From Shewanella fodinae (GTDB taxonomy: Bacteria > Pseudomonadota > Gammaproteobacteria > Enterobacterales > Shewanellaceae): a DNA stretch of 64,000 nucleotides. Below the pieces are notes generated by a model. The model was not told the DNA's origin and did no database searches. It worked only from the letters and a program-made list of their open reading frames with translations. Within the stretch, counting starts at the first letter, position 1, and each line of letters opens with the position of its first letter. This document shows, in pieces, positions 35,269 to 43,012 of the stretch. Both the position numbers and the translations under genes were made by a program. The stretch is from positions 342 through 64,341 of the forward strand of contig NZ_BMXW01000014.1 of NCBI RefSeq assembly GCF_014651955.1, given 5' to 3'.

Positions 35269-35667
35269 ATGCGCCATCGTAAGAGTGGTCGTCAACTTAA
35301 CCGCAACAGCAGCCACCGCCAAGCTATGTTCCGTAACATGGCTAGTTCATTGGTTCGTCACGAAATCATCGTGACGACTCTGGTGAAGGCAAAAGAACTG
35401 CGTCGCGTAGTTGAACCTTTGATTACACTTGCTAAGAGTGACAGCGTTGCAAATCGTCGTCTGGCGTTTGCCCGCACCCGCGACGAAAGCGTCGTTGGTA
35501 AATTGTTTAACGAACTGGGTCCTCGTTACCTGGAACGTCAGGGTGGTTACACCCGTATCCTGAAGTGCGGTCTGCGTGCCGGTGATAAGGCCCCTATGGC
35601 TTACATCGAGTTAGTAGGTCGTCCAGAAACAGCTGAAGCTGTAGAAGCGGAAGCTGCTGCTGAATAG
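35269..35667 (+). CDS. rplQ: 50S ribosomal protein L17
   Basis: Lies at the tunnel-exit side of the large subunit. The 132 residues start [20 protein letters not shown] and carry the conserved [21 protein letters not shown]. It ends in an acidic Ala-Glu tail. It is the last gene of the alpha operon and of the conserved block; accessory DNA begins after its terminator. Confidence 0.97.
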   Translation: MRHRKSGRQLNRNSSHRQAMFRNMASSLVRHEIIVTTLVKAKELRRVVEPLITLAKSDSVANRRLAFARTRDESVVGKLFNELGPRYLERQGGYTRILKCGLRAGDKAPMAYIELVGRPETAEAVEAEAAAE

Positions 35668-35682
35668 GCATCATTTGGGATG

Positions 35683-35711
35683 AAAAAAGCCGGGCATCGC
35701 CCGGCTTTTTG
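35683..35711 (+). terminator. Rho-independent terminator after rplQ
   Basis: Stem GCCGGGC (35689-35695), ATC loop, GCCCGGC (35699-35705), A's upstream and five T's downstream. It marks the end of the ribosomal block. Confidence 0.93.
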
Positions 35712-35798
35712 TTGTTTAATCGCTTTGTGCACTGAACCATGCATCAACAGATCTAACATAGAACGGCGATGAAGTTGATTTTGCTTGGCAGACTTGCT

Positions 35799-36045
35799 TC
35801 AAATACTCTTAATCATCTTCCGCAAAAAGTTCTCAATCTCATCGCAACCCGATCGCCCATGACGCTTAGGTGTTACATACTACTGCATTAAGCAATCGCT
35901 CATAAATATCAAGCAAACCAGTAAAACTACTATTCTCAAACTCTGCTATGGTGACTTTAGAATGCCCATAAACCCTGCAAAATGTTGCTGAGTATATCCA
36001 AGTTTGTTTACCTTCTTACCTAGTTCCTGTCTGCTCGCGAGCAGT
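35799..36045 (-). pseudogene. Decayed XRE-type HTH regulator
   Basis: Read on the minus strand, three frames join into one HTH-like protein. The first frame gives RQELGKKVNKLGYTQQHFAG, the next YGHSKVTIAEFENSSFTGL and LDIYERLLNAV, and the third VTPKRHGRSGCDEIENFLRK ending at a stop at 35799. The helix-turn-helix pattern (YTQQHFAG, then SKVTIAEFEN) is that of XRE/HipB antitoxins. Two frameshifts, near 35960 and 35875, and no clear start make it non-functional. It may be the antitoxin half of a lost toxin-antitoxin pair. The 90 bases between it and the rplQ terminator hold nothing I recognise. Confidence 0.5.
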
Positions 36046-36082
36046 TAGATATTTAGCTAAAAAAGTTAGTATTAAACCGAAA

Positions 36083-36173
36083 AACTATAATATAACTATA
36101 TATAGTTATTTAATAGTTTGACGACATAATATTATTTAACTATAGTATTTCTATTAATAGTTGTGAGATAGTT
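36083..36173. repeat. Seven AACTAT/ATAGTT hexamers upstream of a hypothetical gene
   Basis: The hexamer AACTAT occurs at 36083, 36094 and 36138, and its complement ATAGTT at 36102, 36113, 36157 and 36168. The second and third copies form a perfect 14-bp palindrome, AACTATATATAGTT (36094-36107). All lie in an AT-rich stretch directly before the gene at 36179. This looks like a multi-site operator, although AT-richness alone raises the chance rate. Confidence 0.5.
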
Positions 36174-36178
36174 TTTGT

Positions 36179-36670
36179 ATGAAAAATATTGCATTGACCT
36201 TTACCGCAAGAGGGACTCATCGCATTTTACGTGAAGGAGGATCTGGCGACTGGACTGCCAATCCCGCTCGTGTGAATGACTCTGTAGATTATGTAGTTTG
36301 CTGCCAGAATACTAACGATAAGCGTAGAGGTAACGACTGGGGCGAAGTTACCCATAAACATGGACAAGCTTTTTTAATTGGGAAATTATCAGAAGTGATG
36401 CTAGTGACTAAAGATCCCAATAAGAAAAAGCGCTATCGATTTATGTTCTCAGAGTATGCTGAAATTAAAGTAGATGACATGTGGGGTGGAGATCGTTTCC
36501 CCATACGTTATTTAAGCGAGGAAGACTTACCTTTCAATATTAAGTCATTGGAATTTCAACCAATGCCGAAAGTCCAGTCAACAGAACAGTTCTTCACCTT
36601 GGATGAGGCTAAGAAAGCATTAGCATCAATTAATGATATTAAGTCCACTGATGTAAAGATCATTTTATAA
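36179..36670 (+). CDS. Hypothetical protein, 163 residues
   Basis: I do not recognise this protein. It is soluble, without signal peptide or membrane segment. Notable segments are RILREGGSGDW (about 16-26), VDYVVCCQNTND (about 36-47), HGQAFLIGKLSEVML (about 60-74) and WGGDRFPIRYLSEEDLPF (about 100-117). The layout of short beta-rich motifs is reminiscent of PUA/EVE/ASCH-like small binding domains, but that is only an impression. It lacks a clear ribosome-binding site and its coding DNA is AT-rich compared with the ribosomal genes to the left, suggesting acquired DNA. It stands alone, behind an array of AACTAT repeats and before an IS relic. Confidence 0.7.
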   Translation: MKNIALTFTARGTHRILREGGSGDWTANPARVNDSVDYVVCCQNTNDKRRGNDWGEVTHKHGQAFLIGKLSEVMLVTKDPNKKKRYRFMFSEYAEIKVDDMWGGDRFPIRYLSEEDLPFNIKSLEFQPMPKVQSTEQFFTLDEAKKALASINDIKSTDVKIIL

Positions 36671-36754
36671 CGGTAAATACTAATGAATATAGACTTAGCA
36701 GTTACCGGTAAAGAATCAGTTAACTGCTGGGTAATCACCCCATTTTAAGGGCGC

Positions 36755-37018
36755 TTGAAGTAGATGAGTTACCAAGTTGTCTCTGTATCTGCGGCGAGAT
36801 CATGGCTCGGTTGCCCCCGTCGTTATTGATACCATTGGGCTGAAAGTCTTTCACTGAGGACGAATGGAAACTCCGTAAGCACGGCAAAGAGGAGTGACTT
36901 GCTTAGCTCAAGCTGCACTTAAGTGTCGATGCCCAAACTCATGCGGTGATTTCGGTTGAGGGCAGCCTAAAAAGCATGGGTGACAATGATGTACTTCTGG
37001 AACTCTTGACCTCAGCGT
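36755..37018 (+). pseudogene. IS5-family transposase relic 1
   Basis: Three frames together give an internal part of an IS5-type DDE transposase: VIDTIGLKVF, then EDEWKLRKHGKEE, then LKLHLSVDAQTHAVISVEGS and LKSMGDNDVLLELLTSA ending in a stop at 37016. GLKVxGEGEWKxRKHG and KLHLxVDxxTHE are hallmark segments of this group. Frameshifts and stops abolish function, and both element ends are unrecognisable. From 37019 to 37221 I see no further coding remains. Confidence 0.75.
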
Positions 37019-37221
37019 AGCACCTAGCAGGGAGTGTCAGACTGAAGGCGTGTAGGATATGTGAGTTGCCACTATGGAATAAGCAATGCACGTTACATGT
37101 CAACGACAAGGCGATGCGATCATCTCGGCGTACACATTGGTTTCTCACTGATATTTTATAAACGGCACAATGAGTGGGATTAGCTTTTGATACTACCTTA
37201 TAGATATATGCTATTTACAAT

Positions 37222-37237
37222 GTCACTGTGTGGTGAC
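37222..37237. promoter_or_regulatory. TetR-type operator upstream of the regulator
   Basis: GTCACTGTGTGGTGAC, a 16-bp dyad with 5-bp perfect outer arms that extend by one base on each side. A TACAAT that could serve as -10 ends immediately before it. The same half-sites recur at 37901-37916, downstream of the regulator, so this is probably its autoregulatory site. Confidence 0.65.
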
Positions 37238-37271
37238 ATCATAAGGGCCGAAATAACTTAAGCAGGCCAAT

Positions 37272-37877
37272 ATGATTCGAGACAAGCAAAAAACCCAGGA
37301 AAAAATGATTGCAGCAGTGGGGTATATTCTCGCAAGGGACGGCTTTAGTAAGTTCGGGGTCAACTCTGTATCTCGTCAGGCGAAAGTCGATAAAGCACTT
37401 ATTTACCGTTACTTTGGTGGCTTGCCTGGGTTGTTGCGCGCATATGGGAACTCCATAGATTTCTGGCCGTCTTTAGACGAAATCATTGGTGACATCGAGG
37501 TTTTTAAGCAAAAAAGTATCGGCGAAAAAATGGCGGAGCTCTTAGTTCAATTTGCCAGAGCAATGCGTCGGCGGCCGATGACGTTGGAGATCATGGCGTG
37601 GGAGCTGGTCGAGCACAATGAATTGACACAACTATTAGCAGATGTTCGAGAACAGTGGGTCGAAAAATTTTTCCAACGTTTTAGTGACGAAATATCGGCT
37701 ACAAATCTCGATATCGCCGCTACCTCGGCGTTGTTTGGTGCCGCGATTAATTATCTGTTGATCCGAGGGCGTAACACACACATCTTTAACAAGATTGCCA
37801 TAGACTCTGATTTGGGGTGGCAAAGACTTGAAGCTGCTTTAACTGAGATGTGTCTTCGCTGTTTTATATCAGCGTAA
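37272..37877 (+). CDS. TetR/AcrR family transcriptional regulator
   Basis: A 201-residue TetR-type repressor. The N-terminal HTH (about 8-55) reads ILARDGFSKFGVNSVSRQAKVDKALIYRYFGGLPGL, the usual YxxF recognition-helix signature. The rest is an all-helical ligand domain with no assignable ligand. Matching 16-bp operators lie before this gene and between it and the next gene, so it very probably represses itself and the downstream lipoprotein-nitroreductase pair. Confidence 0.85.
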   Translation: MIRDKQKTQEKMIAAVGYILARDGFSKFGVNSVSRQAKVDKALIYRYFGGLPGLLRAYGNSIDFWPSLDEIIGDIEVFKQKSIGEKMAELLVQFARAMRRRPMTLEIMAWELVEHNELTQLLADVREQWVEKFFQRFSDEISATNLDIAATSALFGAAINYLLIRGRNTHIFNKIAIDSDLGWQRLEAALTEMCLRCFISA

Positions 37878-37900
37878 CCGCAAATTTTTTTATCATGCAA

Positions 37901-37916
37901 GTCACCAACTGGTGAC
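37901..37916. promoter_or_regulatory. TetR-type operator before the lipoprotein gene
   Basis: GTCACCAACTGGTGAC, a perfect 7-2-7 palindrome, sharing GTCAC and TGGTGAC with the site at 37222-37237. A TATCAT (37891-37896) five bases upstream could be the -10 it occludes. Confidence 0.7.
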
Positions 37917-37929
37917 ATGGAGTATGGCA

Positions 37930-38580
37930 ATGTGTTTGGTCAAGTTAAAAAAGAAGCTTGTTCTCTTTATCTGTTGCATTGGGTTAACAGGTTGCGCAAC
38001 GCAAATGCCGACACATAGTGGTTTTTTGGATAATTATGGGGCTTTGCAACCATTAAGTGGAAAACCGTTAGTACTGGTTACGCGGTCACCACAGCCGCTT
38101 AATCTTGCGCGGGTGCTTATTGCCCCGGTAACCATTATTAATGGCCATGACACTAATAGTCTGAGTGACACAGAACGTGATCAGTTATGTCATTTTCTGC
38201 AACAAACTTTGGTTAATGAGTTTAAGACAACGGATAACCCTATTGTAACTGAGCAACCGGCAATAGTTATCCGTGCGATGATCACTGCAGTACATCCAGC
38301 CAAACCGATACTCAATGTACTGACAACACTGACGCTATTTGTTCCATTTGCCAATGGTGGGGTGAGCATTGAAATTGAAGCCGTGGAACAAAAATCTGGT
38401 AAACGCCTTGCAGCGATGAGCGCCGCCAGTAACGGCTCGCCATCCGAATTTTCTGGTTATTTTCATCAATACCGGCACGTTGAGCAAGGACTTGAACAGC
38501 TAACGCAGCAATTTCACCAGCTACTGACGGACAGGTTTCAACGACCATCAGTGAACATAATCGCGCAAAGGAACTCATAA
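37930..38580 (+). CDS. Outer-membrane-type lipoprotein, DUF3313-like
   Basis: A predicted lipoprotein of about 216 residues. The signal peptide ends in the lipobox LTGC, with the Cys near residue 20; the residue after the Cys is Ala, which does not favour inner-membrane retention. The mature part, with FLDNYGALQPLSG and VLIAPVTI, resembles the DUF3313 family, whose function is unknown to me. ATG at 37930 is preferred over GTG at 37912 and ATG at 37924 because a GGAG lies at the proper distance. It ends one base before the next gene starts, so they form an operon under the TetR-type operator. Confidence 0.75.
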   Translation: MCLVKLKKKLVLFICCIGLTGCATQMPTHSGFLDNYGALQPLSGKPLVLVTRSPQPLNLARVLIAPVTIINGHDTNSLSDTERDQLCHFLQQTLVNEFKTTDNPIVTEQPAIVIRAMITAVHPAKPILNVLTTLTLFVPFANGGVSIEIEAVEQKSGKRLAAMSAASNGSPSEFSGYFHQYRHVEQGLEQLTQQFHQLLTDRFQRPSVNIIAQRNS

Positions 38581-38581
38581 A

Positions 38582-39685
38582 ATGAACTGGTCACGCCGTC
38601 ATTTTGCTGGCTTGTGTGCCAAATCAGTGATTGCGCTCGGTAGTATGCCCTTGCTGATGGCTTGTGCATCAGACACCGTCGCATTCACTCCTGAGTCCTC
38701 CCAACTGCTATCAGTGACGCGGGACATTCTGAGGCATGCTGCTAGAGCTCCCAGCGGACATAATAGTCAGCCATGGGAATTGCTGCTGTTAGAGCCATAT
38801 TACTGGCACCTCCATATTGCGGCTACTCGTCGACTTCCCGCCGTCGATCCACGAGGCAGGGAAACTCTTATATCCATCGGTGCATTCATTGAAAATCTAT
38901 GTCAGGCAGCATCGGCCTATGGTTTTTCGGTGTCGTTGGTTCCTCTTTCTGGGGATACGGATGACTCAGCCGCATATGCTATACAGTTGCTTCCCGCGGC
39001 GATATCGCCAATGGCGAAAGATAACCTGATCCATATTCAGCAACGACGGGTGATCAGGCACGGACAATTGCCCCGATTATTATCTAGCGATGATGTCAAC
39101 TGGTTGGAAGCTCAGCTATCCGGGAAGTTAAGATATGTCCCCGCCAACAACTCTGAGGCGGCACTCTTGCGCGAGGGAACGCTAAGCGCTACGGTCTCTC
39201 AGTGTCAAGCCCCATCAATAATGAATGAGTTAGCACACTGGACGAGATTTGGGCATCAAACTGTGATAACGCATATGGATGGGTTAACAACTGCAGCAAT
39301 GGAACTCAACAGTGTTACAGCTTGGGTAGTTGATCATTTTTATGATGAAAAAGATGTCCTCTCAGCTTCGTTTCGCAAACAGACGGTTGATATGACCGCA
39401 CAGTTGGTAAATGAAGGTGCGGGTTGGCTTATCTTTAGCGCCAAAGGTTCCTCGTCGAAAGACCTTATTGAATGTGGGCGTGACTTTCAACGTGTATTCC
39501 TAATGCTTAGAGAAAGGCAGATTGCTTGCCATCCTATGAGCCAATTGCTGGAAAGTGCTGATGGACAACAAACAATGCAACGTACTTTTGGTGTCGACGT
39601 ACAGATGCTAGCCCGAGTAGGCTATGTCGACCATTATCCGGCACCTGTCAGTGTTAGACGGCCTGTGGCATGGTTTGCACGGTGA
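38582..39685 (+). CDS. Nitroreductase-family (Acg-like) lipoprotein oxidoreductase
   Basis: A 367-residue protein with a twin-arginine-like start (SRRHFAG at 4-10), then a hydrophobic stretch and the lipobox LMAC (Cys28). It may therefore be exported folded and lipid-anchored. The body has the nitroreductase flavin-binding pattern ARAPSGHNSQPWEL near residue 54, and a second half like Acg-type FMN oxidoreductases, with HPMSQLLE near the end. The substrate is unknown. It is coupled to the preceding lipoprotein gene and likely controlled by the TetR regulator. Confidence 0.75.
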   Translation: MNWSRRHFAGLCAKSVIALGSMPLLMACASDTVAFTPESSQLLSVTRDILRHAARAPSGHNSQPWELLLLEPYYWHLHIAATRRLPAVDPRGRETLISIGAFIENLCQAASAYGFSVSLVPLSGDTDDSAAYAIQLLPAAISPMAKDNLIHIQQRRVIRHGQLPRLLSSDDVNWLEAQLSGKLRYVPANNSEAALLREGTLSATVSQCQAPSIMNELAHWTRFGHQTVITHMDGLTTAAMELNSVTAWVVDHFYDEKDVLSASFRKQTVDMTAQLVNEGAGWLIFSAKGSSSKDLIECGRDFQRVFLMLRERQIACHPMSQLLESADGQQTMQRTFGVDVQMLARVGYVDHYPAPVSVRRPVAWFAR

Positions 39686-39857
39686 TCCGTTGCTGTTATC
39701 TATGACATTGGCTGCTCTGCGCGCCAGTAAAGAGTAATGTTCCTTGAGTGTGATATATGCGATGGTTGTCGTTTGGTTACCTCCAATTTACTGCCGCAAC
39801 CTACTGTATATTTAGGCATTCCTGTGCCGTGGCCAGTTTTACTTGACCACTTCACCA

Positions 39858-40904
39858 TTAAACGTTGTTGCTTTCATGCTCAATGAGCCACTCTTTACGT
39901 GAAATGCCTCCCCCATAACCGATCATCCCTCCATCTTTTCCAATTATCCTGTGACATGGGATCACAATCGCAATCCGGTTTGCACCATTAGCCGCAGCAA
40001 CGGCGCGCACAGCATTTGGCTTATTCATCTGTAGTGAGATGGCCTGATAGTGTGAGGTCTGTCCATAGGGAACTGCCCGGAGCTCGCGCCAGACGGATTG
40101 TTGAAAATCACTCCCCGGGGCATCTACAGAGAGATCAAACTGTCGACGCGTTCCGGCAAAATACTCGCTGATCTCTTTTACTGTCTGCCGGGTATGGCTG
40201 TTTTCTCCGGTGACGATTCTGGCGTTAAATAAACGCTGAATATCGCGAAATTCTGTTTCTAACATCCGGCGATCGGTAAACTCAAGCAGACAGACGCCCC
40301 GCTCTGTCGCACAGACAAACATCGGCCCAAGCGTCGTGGTAAAGCGGTGAATGACAATCACCTGGGTTGCCTGAGTCGGCGCGGCACCAGTGAGTCGCTT
40401 GTAGGTATAACCAAACCCGCTCAGGGATTCATATCCATTATCCAGCGCTACGTCTGTCGCCGCTCGTCCGCTTTTCAGCTCTTGCAGGGCAACGTTCACC
40501 CGCTGCATGCGTTGGAAAGTCTGAAAAGTGATGCCGTGATGTTGCAGGAACCAGCGTCTTACCCGCTCCGGACTGATTCCATGCTGACGAAGCTCCGCGT
40601 CTGCAACACGGGATTTAATATCGCGCCTGACAAGCGCAAGCGCCTGTTCAATAAATAATGGCGCGCTGTGCGCATTTTCAGCAGGTCTGCAGACCTTACA
40701 GGGACGAAAGCCGGCCGCAAGGGCAGATTTGGCATCTTTATAAAATTCGACATTTTCACGCTTAGGCTTTCGTGCCCGGCATACCGAAATACAGAATACG
40801 CCCGTGGTTTTGACGCCAACAAAAAACACGCCAGTATATTCTGAAGCACGTTCAAGTAATGCCTGATACCAGATATCACATAAATTCTTATCGGTTATTT
40901 TCAT
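39858..40904 (-). CDS. ada: Ada: methylphosphotriester/O6-methylguanine DNA methyltransferase and regulator
   Basis: The adaptive-response protein. The N-terminal domain takes methyl groups from DNA phosphotriesters, an AraC-type HTH follows, and the C-terminal domain repairs O6-methylguanine. With the ATG at 40904 the protein has 348 residues and the four zinc Cys fall at 38, 42, 69 and 72, the same numbers as in E. coli Ada. This is why the in-frame TTG 18 bases upstream is rejected. The AraC-like part contains ERVRRWFLQHHGITFQ and the active-site motif IPCHRIIG is near residue 315. It overlaps the upstream gene by 17 bases, so the two are cotranscribed. It lies between IS relics, suggesting transfer. 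Confidence 0.93.
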   Translation of the reverse strand: MKITDKNLCDIWYQALLERASEYTGVFFVGVKTTGVFCISVCRARKPKRENVEFYKDAKSALAAGFRPCKVCRPAENAHSAPLFIEQALALVRRDIKSRVADAELRQHGISPERVRRWFLQHHGITFQTFQRMQRVNVALQELKSGRAATDVALDNGYESLSGFGYTYKRLTGAAPTQATQVIVIHRFTTTLGPMFVCATERGVCLLEFTDRRMLETEFRDIQRLFNARIVTGENSHTRQTVKEISEYFAGTRRQFDLSVDAPGSDFQQSVWRELRAVPYGQTSHYQAISLQMNKPNAVRAVAAANGANRIAIVIPCHRIIGKDGGMIGYGGGISRKEWLIEHESNNV

Positions 40905-41670
40905 CACTAAAAAGTCCTTCAAACGTCTGACGAGATAGGATCGTAAGCATGAAATCAGTCAGTTTTGACTGAATGGCTGAATGCACAAAATTGCCCATTG
41001 AAATGCGGCTTACACCGGCCAGCTTGAGCCTATCGAACGACGGAAGGTCGGGCATACACATAACATTAAGAGGCAGACCCGTTGCCTCTGCAATGAGGCT
41101 GATGTCTTTCTCTGACGTCAGGCAGGGAACAAAAAGGCCGTTAGCTCCTGCAGCTTTATAGCTCTGACCCCGTAATATCGTCTCCTGCAACGCGTCTACA
41201 TGCCCGAGCAGGTAAGTGTCAGTCCGGATGTTCAGAAACAGGCTATGATTTTCGCTTCTCAGCGCATCGCTTACTGTCCTCAGGGTACAGGTAAAATCAG
41301 AGGCATCGTCAAGCTGACGCACCCCGTTTATGACTCTGCTGTCTTCAAGGTTAACGCCTGCGACGCCTGTCTGAGCAAGGCGCCTGAGATTGGCTGTTAT
41401 CTCTTCGGCTGAATCACCATACCCTGCTTCCATGTCAACGCTCAATGGCAGCTTGCTGACAGCCCGGATACGGGTGACCATATAAAATAACGCATCAAAT
41501 GGCATTCCCTGCCCGTCTTCATATCCAAGTGTGGACGCGATTGCTGCGCTGGACGTTCCCAATGCCTGATAACCTGCTTCTTGCGCTGCGGCGGCACTGG
41601 CGGCATCCCAAACATTAGCGATAAGAAGTGGCTCATGCTGGTTGTGGAGTTCTGCAAAGTTCATATCCAA
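40888..41670 (-). CDS. Isocitrate lyase/PEP mutase family protein
   Basis: A 260-residue TIM-barrel enzyme of the PEP mutase/isocitrate lyase superfamily. It shows NVWDAASA near residue 20, VDMEAGYGDSAEEI (Mg2+-binding Asp region) and NLEDSRV. The catalytic KKCGH loop of isocitrate lyase is missing, so lyase activity on isocitrate is unlikely; the true substrate cannot be told. It forms an operon with ada, an arrangement I recall from Enterobacteria but cannot confirm here. A link to alkylation repair is not evident from sequence. Confidence 0.8.
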   Translation of the reverse strand: MDMNFAELHNQHEPLLIANVWDAASAAAAQEAGYQALGTSSAAIASTLGYEDGQGMPFDALFYMVTRIRAVSKLPLSVDMEAGYGDSAEEITANLRRLAQTGVAGVNLEDSRVINGVRQLDDASDFTCTLRTVSDALRSENHSLFLNIRTDTYLLGHVDALQETILRGQSYKAAGANGLFVPCLTSEKDISLIAEATGLPLNVMCMPDLPSFDRLKLAGVSRISMGNFVHSAIQSKLTDFMLTILSRQTFEGLFSDENNR

Positions 41671-41902
41671 ATCCTCTCAATAGATTGAAAATGACTCTAA
41701 GCATTCAGTAAGAACGTCACAACCGAAATTCAGACGACCATTTTTGGCAAGGATAGTCTGACTTCAGAGAGGACCAAATCAAAAACGTTCAATGTCCGTT
41801 CCTGGCCCGAAATAGACAGGCCGGGTGGTCGTCAGGCCTGCTCTGAGCGATCAGCAGACTCTGGGTATAACTTTTAGGCACTCTGAGGAGGACGTCTTAT
41901 AA

Positions 41903-42404
41903 CATGGTCCAGATAGTAAGCGCAGAGTGTGGAGTAAACTACATATTGCCGTCGATACACATACTCACGAGATCATTGGAGCAGAACTCAGCTTATCAAA
42001 TGTGACCGACGCGTGAAGTCATGCCGAAAAACCATCGAAAAATCCGCAATATCTCAGCTGATGGTGCTTACGACACGAGAGCATGTCACGATTCCGTTCG
42101 TAGAAAATGTGCTTCAGTGCTCATTCCCCCTCAGAAAGGTGCAGCGCTTTGGGAACCAGGACATCCACGTAACTTAGCAGTCAGTTGGCAACAGCTTCAT
42201 GGTTCAAATAAGCAGTGGAAGAAGTGCCATGGGTATCATCGTCGGTCAATCTCAGAAACTGCCATGTACAGGGCGAAGCAACTATTAGGTGGCAGACTAA
42301 GCCTGCGAAATTATAGCGGTCAGGTAGGAGAAACTTACCCGATGATGAGGGCGTTGAACAAGCTCATAGGGCTAGGCATGCCTGAAACTCATTATGTAGT
42401 TTAA
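41903..42404 (+). pseudogene. IS5-family transposase relic 2 (C-terminal part)
   Basis: Two frames give the C-terminal half of an IS5-type transposase. The first (41903-42016) reads KRRVWSKLHIAVDTHTHEII and AELSLSNVTD. After a shift, 42021-42404 gives KIRNISADGAYDTRACHD, ERGH-like EPGHPRNLAV, YHRRSISETAMYRAKQLLGG and the C-terminal GLGMPETHYVV. The DGAYD and E (SETAMYR) of the DDE triad are present, but the N-terminal half is gone. The element ends within about 16 bases of a broken integrase gene, which it probably interrupted. From 41671 to 41902 I see no gene. Confidence 0.8.
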
Positions 42405-42420
42405 TAATTAAACAATCATA

Positions 42421-42522
42421 GGGCGCTCCCGAGTCTGGAACGACGAAGTAGAGTCCTTTTCCGTCGGATTTTTTTGTCGGCTCTCCTGATTTTGCAAGTG
42501 CGGCCACCTGCTTTGCTGTCAT
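42421..42522 (-). pseudogene. Truncated integrase N-terminus
   Basis: Thirty-four codons from an ATG at 42522 give MTAKQVAALAKSGEPTKKSD and GKGLYFVVPDSGAP, the arm-binding N-terminal domain of P4-type tyrosine recombinases. The homology stops where IS5 relic 2 begins. The same domain can be read, in fragments, at the start of the other integrase (51346 downward). This is the remnant of a second island's integrase. Confidence 0.7.
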
Positions 42523-42642
42523 AGATGCCACATAATCTCCAAATACTCACCATTTGATGCAAGTATAGCGAGGCATTACTCACCAGTTAACTCACCGCTT
42601 GGATGCAACAGATTGAAACGTACAAGAACAGGTTGGAAATGA

Positions 42643-42726
42643 AAAGCCCTGATAATTTAGGGCTTTGATAAATATTGGAAAGCTTTGGAAAAACAAGAGA
42701 AAATTATTCAACATTCGGATCTGCTC
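42643..42726 (-). other. Degraded copy of the yicC 3' end plus terminator (candidate att site)
   Basis: On the minus strand this stretch reads GAGCAGATCCGAATGTTGAA then TAA, which restores EQIRNVE-stop if one deleted base is replaced. The real yicC ends EQIQNIE-stop. Nine identical bases (42701-42709 with 51688-51696) and seven more (42717-42723 with 51705-51711) are shared. Downstream, AAAGCCCT/AGGGCTTT (42643-42666) mirrors the terminator after the real yicC. It is therefore likely an attachment-site copy left by island integration into yicC. Confidence 0.6.
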
Positions 42727-42794
42727 AGTGAGTAGTGGTCTAGGCCCTTTCAAAATCAACAAATTATCGAAAAGAAACCGCTCAAAAATGCCTG

Positions 42795-42820
42795 TTTGCC
42801 CACCAAACTGCCCACCACTT
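42795..42820 (+). repeat. Integrase arm-type repeat, left end
   Basis: Two GCCCACCA octamers 14 bp apart in a 26-bp unit. A unit with 23 of 26 identical bases and the same orientation lies at 51551-51576 near the other end of the island. Related ACTCACC motifs occur at 42547-42594. Such paired repeats close to att sites fit binding sites for the integrase arm domain. Confidence 0.55.
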
Positions 42821-43012
42821 GCCTATGGCTTTTACTAAATCTTAGTGGTTAGCAATGGAAAAACAGTGCCGTTTTTATGCTGCTGTTAGGACTCGAAAAT
42901 AGCAGTTTTAAAAGGCTTTATCGAGCACGATTTTTGTCAACATAGTTTGGCCATTTTTTCGCTTGTTCTATGCGATAGTGGTGAGTCAGCAGGAAACTCA
43001 CCTAACCAGAAA

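Noticed and set aside
36753..37148. Short minus-strand frame across 36939-37148
   Set aside because: It is antisense to IS5 relic 1 and adjoining non-coding DNA and has no conserved features.
40905..40922. TTG start for ada, six residues upstream
   Set aside because: The ATG at 40904 places the zinc cysteines at 38, 42, 69 and 72 as in E. coli Ada, and the AAGGA site is better placed for it.
42021..42404. A 127-residue stand-alone gene
   Set aside because: It is only the C-terminal part of an IS5-type transposase whose earlier part is in a shifted frame just upstream.
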